Below are positions 1 to 6,848 of a stretch of DNA of 39,476 nt, piece after piece (the stretch's first letter is position 1; the number at the start of each line of letters is the position of its first letter). Origin of the DNA: Bryobacterales bacterium (GTDB lineage Bacteria > Acidobacteriota > Terriglobia > Bryobacterales > Bryobacteraceae); contig JAEUQF010000026.1 of NCBI GenBank assembly GCA_016789745.1, positions 1-39,476 of the forward strand. Direction: 5' to 3'. The notes beneath the pieces are model-generated. The model did no database searches and was not told the DNA's origin. It worked only from the letters and a program-made list of their open reading frames with translations. The translations under genes and the position numbers were made by a program.

Positions 1-489
1 TGGTCGCGGGCGCTCATGGACGCGGCACTGTGCCGCAGCCATACGCTAACGCCGTCACGACCAGGCTTCAACAATGACTTCCCCACGCTCGAATCCATGC
101 AGCGGCTTGTGAAGAACCCGGTGGCCTACGTTTATCAGCACAACGACGGCCTGCAGAGCACCATGCTGTTACTGAGCGGCCTGATCCAGGACTTCAACTT
201 CGCCTGCCGCATGGATGGGCGTTCGCAGCCGTTCTCCACGCAGATGTATCTGCCCATGCCGCCCGGGCGGACCACGCTGGCCAATTTCTTTTCGCCGCTG
301 ACCAACAACATCGAGAAGTTCTTCGCGCAGAAGAAGTCGCCGTATCCGCTGGAGCGCACGCTGCTCACTACGGGGCTGACGGCCGCGGGCGTGGACAGCC
401 TCTACCAAAACGACAAGCGTCTGGAGACGCCACACTTGGCCTCCGTCACCTACGCCGCGCCCACCGATTCCACCTTCTGGAGAAGCTAA
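1..489 (+). CDS. C-terminal part of an uncharacterised conserved protein (5' cut by window edge)
   Basis: The frame is open from the first base, so the real start lies outside the window; the ATG at 16 is internal. The visible 162 residues align by eye with the C-terminal third of the next gene: W-S-R-A-L at the window start matches W-D-R-Q-L, the VKNPVAYVYQHNDGL segment matches VGNPAAYFIERNDGL, and PYPLERTLLTTGL matches PYPVERTLIVSGM. The two are therefore tandem paralogues. The stop codon overlaps the next start as TAATG, which suggests co-transcription and translational coupling. I do not recognise a characterised function. The family may be distantly related to Gfo/Idh/MocA proteins, but no catalytic motif is visible in this part. 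Confidence 0.8.
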   Translation, partial: WSRALMDAALCRSHTLTPSRPGFNNDFPTLESMQRLVKNPVAYVYQHNDGLQSTMLLLSGLIQDFNFACRMDGRSQPFSTQMYLPMPPGRTTLANFFSPLTNNIEKFFAQKKSPYPLERTLLTTGLTAAGVDSLYQNDKRLETPHLASVTYAAPTDSTFWRS

Positions 490-1658
490 TGCCGGTACGT
501 GTTGCGATTCTCACGACGATCTATCGTTACCTTTCCCATGCGCAGCACATGGGCGACCGCTTCCTGATCGGCTATCCGCTGCGCGGCGCCTGGCACAAGG
601 GCGACATGAAGGTTGTGTCGTTGTACGTGGACCAGAAGCCAGAAGGCGACCAGAGCCAGGAGCGTGCCAAGGAGTTCGGCTTTTCCGTGTACCCCACCAT
701 CGCCGAAGCGCTCCGCTGCGGCGGCGATAAGCTGGCCGTGGACGCGGTGCTGATCATCGCCGAGCACGGCAACTATCCGAAGAATGATCTGGGTCAGGTG
801 CTGTATCCACGCTATGAGTTCTTCAAACAATGCGTCGACGTGTTCACCGCCGACGGGCGTAGCGTTCCCGTCTACAACGACAAGCACCTCTCCTATAGTT
901 GGGAGAAGGCGCGCTGGATGGTGGACCAATCGAAGAAGATGGGCTTTCCGATGCTGGCCGGATCCAGCCTGCCGGTGACGTGGCGGTTGCCGAACCTGGA
1001 ACTGCCGTTGGGCACCGAGATCGAAGAGGCCTTGATGGTGGGCGTGGGTGGGTCGGACCCCATGGACTACCACGCGCTCGAAGCCATGCAGTGCATGGTG
1101 GAGCGGCGCAAGGGCGGCGAGACCGGCATCAAGTCCGTGCAGTTGATCGATGGCGAAGCGGTTTGGAATGACCGGCGCTGGGACCGGCAGTTGTTAGTGT
1201 CGGCGCTGTCACGCAGCGATACGCCGCAGGGCCTGAGCGTGCAGGATGGCCGTCCGCAGGACCTGTGGGGCTCGGGCGAAATGCGTAAGCTGGTGGGGAA
1301 TCCCGCCGCCTACTTCATTGAACGCAACGATGGACTGCGGACGACGCTGCTGATGGTGAACGGCGCGGTACGCGATTACACGTTCGCGGCGCGGCTGAAG
1401 AAGGGCAAGGGGATTGTATCCACGCAGTTCTTCCTGACGCCGACACCGAACGTCACCTACTCGGCATGCCTGGTCAGCAAGATCGAAGAGCTGTTCACCA
1501 CGGGCAAGGCGCCGTATCCGGTGGAACGCACGCTGATCGTGAGCGGCATGCTGGAGAGCTGTCTGCAGTCGCGCAAGCAGGGTGGCAAGCTACTGCAGAC
1601 GCCGCATCTGGCGGTACGCTACACCGGCACGCGTACGCCGCAGCACGCCATCGACTAA
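489..1658 (+). CDS. Uncharacterised conserved protein, second of a tandem pair
   Basis: The protein has 389 residues. The N-terminal half (about 1-220) alternates strands and helices and has the look of a Rossmann-type fold: a SLYVDQ strand, then a helix, then SVYPTIAEAL and the VDAVLIIAEHGNYP segment. NDKHLSYSW and AGSSLPVTWR follow. The C-terminal half is the part shared with the upstream paralogue. From memory, similar proteins of unknown function occur in acidobacteria and planctomycetes; this was not searched. No canonical GxGxxG or EKP of Gfo/Idh/MocA enzymes is present, so membership of that family is inference only. The start overlaps the previous stop by one base (TAATG). A true Gfo/Idh/MocA gene begins 24 bases downstream on the same strand, hinting at a shared catabolic role. 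Confidence 0.85.
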   Translation: MPVRVAILTTIYRYLSHAQHMGDRFLIGYPLRGAWHKGDMKVVSLYVDQKPEGDQSQERAKEFGFSVYPTIAEALRCGGDKLAVDAVLIIAEHGNYPKNDLGQVLYPRYEFFKQCVDVFTADGRSVPVYNDKHLSYSWEKARWMVDQSKKMGFPMLAGSSLPVTWRLPNLELPLGTEIEEALMVGVGGSDPMDYHALEAMQCMVERRKGGETGIKSVQLIDGEAVWNDRRWDRQLLVSALSRSDTPQGLSVQDGRPQDLWGSGEMRKLVGNPAAYFIERNDGLRTTLLMVNGAVRDYTFAARLKKGKGIVSTQFFLTPTPNVTYSACLVSKIEELFTTGKAPYPVERTLIVSGMLESCLQSRKQGGKLLQTPHLAVRYTGTRTPQHAID

Positions 1659-1682
1659 GCCCGCTATCATGGCAGTCGGTCC

Positions 1683-2831
1683 ATGCAACCATTACGTATC
1701 GGATTTGCCGGCGCCGGATTTGCGTCGAAGTTTCATCATCGGAACCTGCGCGGGCTGAACGCCGTGAGCGCGGGAGTGACGTCGGTCAGGCCGGAAAGCC
1801 GCGCCGCGTTCGAAAAACAATTTGGGGTGCCGGCGTTTGATTCGGTGGCGGCGATGCTGCCGCACATCGATGTTCTGGATGTCTGCACGCCGCCCTCTTC
1901 CCACTTGAGCTACATCCGCCAGGCCGCCGAAGCGGGTAAGCATGTGATCGTGGAGAAGCCGTTCACGGGCTTTTTCGGGTCGCCGGAACAGCATGGCAAG
2001 GAAGAGATGCTGGCGGCGGTGGTGGAAGACTGCCGGTCCATCCGGGAACTCATCGCGCGTACCGGCGTCACGTTCGGCTATGCCGAGAACTACATCTACG
2101 CGCCGTCCATCCAGCGCGAGCGGGAAGTGCTGGAGGCGACGAAGGCGCAGATTCTACGCATGACGGCCGAGGAGTCACACAGCGGCTCGCATTCCCCCTT
2201 CTACGGCATCTGGAAGGAGCAGGGCGGCGGGTCGCTGATCGGCAAGGGCTGCCATCCTCTGGGCGGCGTGCTGTATTTGAAGCGCAAGGAGGGCCTGGCG
2301 CGAAACGGGAAGCCGATCCGCCCCGCCGCGGTATCAGCACGCACACACAGCATTACGAAGCTGCCGGCTTTTGAAGACCGCGGCTACCTGCGCACCACGT
2401 ATCTCGATACCGAAGATTACGCGATGCTGCACGTAATTTTCGAAGACGGTACTATCGCTGATGTTCTGACGTCCGAACTGGTGCTGGGCGGCATCTATGA
2501 CTACGTGGAGGTATTCGCGAACAACCACCGCACGCGCTGCCTGATCAACCCGGTGAGGGTAGTCGATCTTTATAGCCCGAACCGCAAGGAGTTCGAAGGC
2601 ATGGAACTGATGGAGAAGATCAGTTCCAATGAAGGCTGGATCCCGGCGTCGCCGGAGTTTGGCTGGTCGTCGGGGCAGTTGGATGAGATGCGTGATTTTG
2701 TCGATGCTATTCAGACGAAGCGCACGCCGGAGTGCGACCTGGACATCGCCATCGACACCACGGTGGCCATCTACGCGGGGTACCTGTCGGCGGAGCGCAA
2801 GGGCGCCGAGGTTGCGGTACCGCAGGTCTAG
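1683..2831 (+). CDS. Gfo/Idh/MocA-family oxidoreductase
   Basis: This is a 382-residue cytoplasmic NAD(P)-dependent sugar or inositol dehydrogenase-like protein. It has an N-terminal Rossmann domain with the nucleotide loop GFAGAGFAS (residues 7-15), the family's E-K-P motif at 91-93, and a C-terminal alpha/beta domain with GKGCHPLGG, where His191 is the likely catalytic histidine. A charged insert of about 20 residues after EKP is longer than in classic members. There is no signal peptide or Tat motif, unlike the two other Gfo/Idh/MocA proteins in the window. The substrate cannot be read from the sequence. It follows the tandem unknown genes by 24 bases and precedes the ThiS-like gene by 3 bases, so it probably sits in one operon with them. 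Confidence 0.92.
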   Translation: MQPLRIGFAGAGFASKFHHRNLRGLNAVSAGVTSVRPESRAAFEKQFGVPAFDSVAAMLPHIDVLDVCTPPSSHLSYIRQAAEAGKHVIVEKPFTGFFGSPEQHGKEEMLAAVVEDCRSIRELIARTGVTFGYAENYIYAPSIQREREVLEATKAQILRMTAEESHSGSHSPFYGIWKEQGGGSLIGKGCHPLGGVLYLKRKEGLARNGKPIRPAAVSARTHSITKLPAFEDRGYLRTTYLDTEDYAMLHVIFEDGTIADVLTSELVLGGIYDYVEVFANNHRTRCLINPVRVVDLYSPNRKEFEGMELMEKISSNEGWIPASPEFGWSSGQLDEMRDFVDAIQTKRTPECDLDIAIDTTVAIYAGYLSAERKGAEVAVPQV

Positions 2832-2834
2832 CGT

Positions 2835-3086
2835 ATGGAAATCACACTGAACGGAGAGAAGCATGCGGCGCCGGATGGGTGCACGGTGCTGGGCTTGCTG
2901 GAGTCGCTGCAGATTGCGCCAGACCGCGTGGCTGTGGAGTTGAACGGCGCCATCGTACGCAAGCCGGCGTGGCCGGAGACGGTGGTTACGCCGGGGTCGA
3001 CGGTGGAGGTGGTGATGTTTGTTGGAGGTGGGACTGCAAGGGCAGCAACCACAGTGCCGACAGGCACACACCGGCCGAAGAGATAG
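2835..3086 (+). CDS. thiS: ThiS-like sulfur carrier protein with an abnormal C-terminal tail
   Basis: The protein has 83 residues. Residues 1-66 match a ThiS/MoaD-type beta-grasp sulfur carrier: MEITLNGE start, a VAVELNGAIV core and a VVMFVGGG end. In ThiS the glycine pair must be the free C-terminus, because the adenylated and then thiocarboxylated group is made there for thiazole synthesis. Here the frame continues 17 residues past G66 (codon at 3030-3032), with no stop until 3084-3086. The tail is encoded antisense to the last membrane segment of the convergent MFS gene. No thiF, thiG or thiE gene is nearby. It is either inactive as read, activated by proteolytic trimming, or the product of a deletion or sequence error that removed the stop. 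It lies 3 bases after the Gfo/Idh/MocA stop. Confidence 0.8.
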   Translation: MEITLNGEKHAAPDGCTVLGLLESLQIAPDRVAVELNGAIVRKPAWPETVVTPGSTVEVVMFVGGGTARAATTVPTGTHRPKR

Positions 3087-4227
3087 CCAGCGCGACACGC
3101 ATGCCGTAAGCGGTGGCGATGATGCCGCACACCAAGGCGCCCATGGGCAGCAGGCCTTTGAATAGCATCTGCATACAGGCGTTGACGCGGCCCAACAGGC
3201 GTGGGCCGGACAGCTTCTGGCGTAAGGTCAGCTCGTTGATGTTGTAGACGGGATAACTGATATCGCCGATCAGTTGTCCTAAACCCAGGAGGATGACGCC
3301 GGATGTGGGGCCGGTAGCGAGCGGGATCAGCAGCAGGCTGAGGCCGGAGAGTACCGTGGCGCCCATCAGAACGTGTGCCACCGGAAAGCGGCGGGCAGCG
3401 CGTTCCGCCACCAGCGCGCCGCACATGCTGCTGATACCACCGAGTGCAATGACCACGCCAAGGGCGGCTGGGCCGATGTGCAGTTCCCGCACGGCGAACA
3501 CGATATACAGCGTGCCGAAAAAGCCGTAGAAGAACGCGGCAGTACCCATGCGGGCGGCCAGCAGGCGGAGCGCCGCATGGTCCCGGACGTAGCGCAGGCC
3601 CTCGCGCATTTCGCTCCAGGCCGAGGCTTCGTGGGCGGGGATGGCGCGCTTCTGTTCCGGCAACCGGATCCAGCCGATGGCGAGCGCGGATAGCACGAAG
3701 CTGGCGGAATCGATGGCGATGGCGCGGGGTGCGGTCAACAATTGCACCAGCATGCCCGTCATTGCAGGGCCGATTACTTCGGCGATCGACAGGGTAAGGC
3801 TCAGCCGCGCGTTGGCCTGCAGAAGTTCTTCGCCCTGCACCATCGACGGCACGATGCTCTGGTAAGCCACATCGAAGAACAGCGTGCCCAGGCCCGCGAG
3901 AATTACGACAACAAACAGCAGCGGCATGGACAGCCAGCCCTGCCATGCGGCGATGGGCACGGTGGCCAATACCGCGGCACGCAGCAGGTCGGCGGCAATC
4001 ATGATGGGCTTGCGCGGGTGGCGATCGGCAACCGCGCCCGCCAGCGGTCCGGCAATGAGTGACGTCACGCCGCCCATCGTGGTCAACAGGCCCATGTGGA
4101 ATGGAGTGGCGTTGAGCAGCGCCACGGCCGTCCACGGAATGCCTTCGCGCGAGACGCGGCTGCCGATCTCGGAGATTGTCTGGCCAACCCAGAGCTTCAG
4201 GAAATTCGGATTGCGCCAGAGAGACAC
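2986..4227 (-). CDS. MFS transporter, EntS-like exporter type
   Basis: This 413-residue integral membrane protein has about 12 hydrophobic segments. Motifs typical of the major facilitator superfamily are visible: the loop 2-3 signature AGAVADRHPRK near residues 63-73 and an early NPNFLKLWVGQTISEIGSRVS segment that is common in the enterobactin-exporter-like (MFS_3) group. The substrate is unknown. The start lies 4 bases after the purH stop on the same strand, so the two are probably co-transcribed. The last 14 residues (rich in S, P and T) are encoded opposite the ThiS-like C-terminus and look like a non-homologous extension. The 3' ends of the two genes overlap by 101 bases. Confidence 0.92.
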   Translation of the reverse strand: MSLWRNPNFLKLWVGQTISEIGSRVSREGIPWTAVALLNATPFHMGLLTTMGGVTSLIAGPLAGAVADRHPRKPIMIAADLLRAAVLATVPIAAWQGWLSMPLLFVVVILAGLGTLFFDVAYQSIVPSMVQGEELLQANARLSLTLSIAEVIGPAMTGMLVQLLTAPRAIAIDSASFVLSALAIGWIRLPEQKRAIPAHEASAWSEMREGLRYVRDHAALRLLAARMGTAAFFYGFFGTLYIVFAVRELHIGPAALGVVIALGGISSMCGALVAERAARRFPVAHVLMGATVLSGLSLLLIPLATGPTSGVILLGLGQLIGDISYPVYNINELTLRQKLSGPRLLGRVNACMQMLFKGLLPMGALVCGIIATAYGMRVALAISSAGVCLSALWLLPLQSHLQQTSPPPPSTPA

Positions 4228-4231
4228 GCGG

Positions 4232-5764
4232 TTAATGACGGAAGTGGCGGACGCCGGTCATCACCATCGCGACGCCCAGCCGGTTGGCCGCTTCGATGAC
4301 TTCTTTATCCTTCACCGAACCGCCTGGCTGGATAGCGGCGGTGATGCCGTTGCGTGCCGCGGCCTCCAACCCATCGGGGAAGGGAAAGAAGGCATCGGAG
4401 CCGAGCACCGTGCCTTCCAGGGGCAGGACGGCCTTGGCAGCACCGAACTTCACCGAATCGACACGGCTCATCTGCCCCGCGCCGGAACTCACCAACTGCC
4501 CTTCGCGTGCATAGACGATGGCGTTCGATTTGACGTGCTTCACTACCTTCCAGGCAAAGGCCAGCGCGCGCCGTTCAGCCTCAGTGGGCTGGCGCTCGGT
4601 GACGACCTGGTAACTGGCAGCGGCGAGCGGCAGGTCCGGCGTCTGCACCAGAATGCCGCCGCTGATGGACTTCACCACCAGGTCCTTCGGGAACCCGCCG
4701 GCCACTTCCAGCACGCGCAGATTCTTCTTGGCGGCGAATACAGCTAGAGCCTCCGGCGTATAGCCCGGCGCGGCGATGGCTTCGGTGAAGATCTTCACGG
4801 CTTCCTGCGCGGTCTCGGCATCCACGATGCGATTGAACGCCAGCACGCCTCCAAAGGCCGACACGGGATCGGCTTCGAAAGCCTTCCGATAAGCCTCCGC
4901 CAACGACGCCTGTTCGGCACAGCCGCAGGGATTCGTATGTTTGATGATGGCGACGGCTGGATCGGTGAACTCCTGGATCAACTGCCACGCCGCATCCAGA
5001 TCCACCAGGTTGTTGTAGGAGAGCTCCTTGCCCTGGTACTGCCGCGCGTTGGCGACGCCATCCCCACCTCTGGCATAGAGAGCGGCGGACTGATGCGGGT
5101 TCTCGCCATAGCGCAGGCTCATCGTGCGGGGCACGCGAATCTGCAGGGTCTCGGGCAACATCTGCTCGGGCGCCCCTTCCAGGGCAAGGCGGGCGGTGAT
5201 AGCGGAGTCATAAGCGGCGGTCAGCGCGAAGGCCTTCTTCGCCAGCATCCAATGTGTTTCGGGCTTCAGGGAACCGCCCGCGGCCCGCATCTCTTCCAGC
5301 AGGGCCGTGTAATCATCCGGCGATACCACCACCGCGACATCCTGCCAGTTCTTGGCCGCCGCGCGGATCATGGTGGGACCGCCGATGTCGATGTTTTCGA
5401 TCAGCCTTTCGCGGGTCACACCCGGTTCCGCCGCCACCTTCTCAAACGCGTAGAGGTTCACGACAACGATATCGATGGGAGGAATACCGTGTGCGCCGAT
5501 GGCGGCCATATGCTCGGCGTTCTCGCGAATGGCCAGAATGCCGCCCGCAATGCGCGGATGAATCGTCTTCACGCGGCCGTCCAGCATTTCCGGGAAGCCC
5601 GTCACTTCGGCGACATCCTTCACCGGCAGCCCGGCATCGCGCAGCAGTTTCGCCGTCCCACCCGTGGAGAGCAATTCCACGCCTAATTCCACAAGTCCGC
5701 GCGCGAAGTCCACCGCGCCTGTTTTGTCGGTCAGGCTCAACAAGGCCCGCTGTAGTTTTGCCAT
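4232..5764 (-). CDS. purH: Bifunctional AICAR formyltransferase / IMP cyclohydrolase
   Basis: PurH catalyses the last two steps of de novo IMP synthesis. The N-terminal MGS-like cyclohydrolase domain shows STGGTAKLL, DGRVKTIHPRIAGG and IDIGGPTMIRAAAKN. The C-terminal transformylase domain shows RYGENPHQSAALY, the KHTNPCG motif with the catalytic Lys-His, DPVSAFGG, and GGSVKDKE close to the end, finishing in GVRHFRH. I chose the ATG at 5764 (510 residues, MAKLQRALLS) over an in-frame GTG 30 bases upstream because family members begin at this point and an AAGAAG element sits just ahead. The gene is divergent from the isocitrate dehydrogenase, with 67 bases between starts, and is followed closely by the MFS gene. 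Confidence 0.97.
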   Translation of the reverse strand: MAKLQRALLSLTDKTGAVDFARGLVELGVELLSTGGTAKLLRDAGLPVKDVAEVTGFPEMLDGRVKTIHPRIAGGILAIRENAEHMAAIGAHGIPPIDIVVVNLYAFEKVAAEPGVTRERLIENIDIGGPTMIRAAAKNWQDVAVVVSPDDYTALLEEMRAAGGSLKPETHWMLAKKAFALTAAYDSAITARLALEGAPEQMLPETLQIRVPRTMSLRYGENPHQSAALYARGGDGVANARQYQGKELSYNNLVDLDAAWQLIQEFTDPAVAIIKHTNPCGCAEQASLAEAYRKAFEADPVSAFGGVLAFNRIVDAETAQEAVKIFTEAIAAPGYTPEALAVFAAKKNLRVLEVAGGFPKDLVVKSISGGILVQTPDLPLAAASYQVVTERQPTEAERRALAFAWKVVKHVKSNAIVYAREGQLVSSGAGQMSRVDSVKFGAAKAVLPLEGTVLGSDAFFPFPDGLEAAARNGITAAIQPGGSVKDKEVIEAANRLGVAMVMTGVRHFRH

Positions 5765-5831
5765 GAAACTTCTTATTGTCCCATAGGGGTTCACGGGGCG
5801 CCTTCGACGGAGGGGCCGTTACAATGAAGGC

Positions 5832-6836
5832 GTGACGCATCATGTGACTCTTCTTCCCGGCGACGGCATCGGACCCGAAGTTGCCGCCGCCACCGTGCGC
5901 GCGGTGGATGCCACCGGCGCCCGCATCCACTGGCATGAAGTGGAACTTTCGGGGGCGGTGATCGAACGGACGCGGCAATCGGTGCCGGACGAGGTTCTGC
6001 GCTCGCTGGACGACACCAAAGTCGGCCTGAAGGGCCCGGTGACCACGCCCGTGGCAGGCGGCTTCCAGAGCGTAAACGTTGCCCTGCGCAAGAAGCTGGA
6101 TCTGTTCGCCAACGTGCGCCCGGTGCGCTCCTTCCCCGGGATTCACACCCGCTTTGAGGACGTGAAGATTGACCTGATCATCTTCCGCGAGAACACCGAA
6201 GACTTGTATTCCGGCCTTGAGCACGAAGTGGTTACCGACGTTGTCACCAGCCTCAAGGTGATCACGCGGACGGCCTCCATCCGCATTGCCCGCTACGCCT
6301 TCCACTATGCCCGTACGCACGGCCGCCGGAAAGTCACCGCCATTCATAAAGCGAACATTATGAAATTGGCCGATGGATTATTCCTGCGTTGCGCGCGCGA
6401 AGTGGCGCAGGATTATCCGGAAATTGAGTACAAGGAATTGATCGTCGACAACGCCAGCATGCAGTTGGTGATGCGGCCGGAAACCTTCGACATCCTCCTG
6501 CTGCCGAACCTCTACGGCGATATCGTTTCGGACTTGGCGGCGGGCCTCGTTGGAGGCTTGGGTCTGGTGCCGGGAGCCAACATGGGCCAGTCACACGCGG
6601 TGTTTGAAGCCGTGCACGGCAGTGCTCCGGATATCGCGGGAAAGGGCGTGGCAAATCCTACGGCACTCATGCAATCGGCGGTGTTAATGCTGCGCCACCT
6701 GGACGAGCGCGCCTCTGCGGACAAGCTCCAGGCTGCTATTGAACGGGTTTACGCAGATGGGAAGACGGTGACGCCGGACATCGGCGGCAGAGCCAGCACG
6801 ACCCAGTTCACCGATGCGGTGATCGCGGCGATGTAG
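5832..6836 (+). CDS. Isocitrate dehydrogenase, NAD+-type
   Basis: The 334-residue enzyme belongs to the isocitrate/isopropylmalate dehydrogenase family and oxidatively decarboxylates isocitrate to 2-oxoglutarate. Visible features are LLPGDGIGPEV (7-17), the substrate-binding S80-x-N82 within GGFQSVNVALRKKLDL, RENTEDLYSGLEHEV (119-133), K173 in HKANIMK, and metal-binding aspartates around VDN (206) and YGDIVSD (230, 234). The cofactor loop reads HGSAPDIAGK. Asp267-Ile268 is the NAD+ signature, where NADP+ enzymes carry Lys-Tyr, so NAD+ use is a strong inference. The S-x-N motif argues against isopropylmalate dehydrogenase. The start is a GTG; the nearest good purine tract (GGAGGGG, 5808-5814) is rather far upstream. 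The korAB genes elsewhere in the window encode the next TCA step. Confidence 0.93.
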   Translation: MTHHVTLLPGDGIGPEVAAATVRAVDATGARIHWHEVELSGAVIERTRQSVPDEVLRSLDDTKVGLKGPVTTPVAGGFQSVNVALRKKLDLFANVRPVRSFPGIHTRFEDVKIDLIIFRENTEDLYSGLEHEVVTDVVTSLKVITRTASIRIARYAFHYARTHGRRKVTAIHKANIMKLADGLFLRCAREVAQDYPEIEYKELIVDNASMQLVMRPETFDILLLPNLYGDIVSDLAAGLVGGLGLVPGANMGQSHAVFEAVHGSAPDIAGKGVANPTALMQSAVLMLRHLDERASADKLQAAIERVYADGKTVTPDIGGRASTTQFTDAVIAAM

Positions 6837-6848
6837 CGGAATGCGGCG

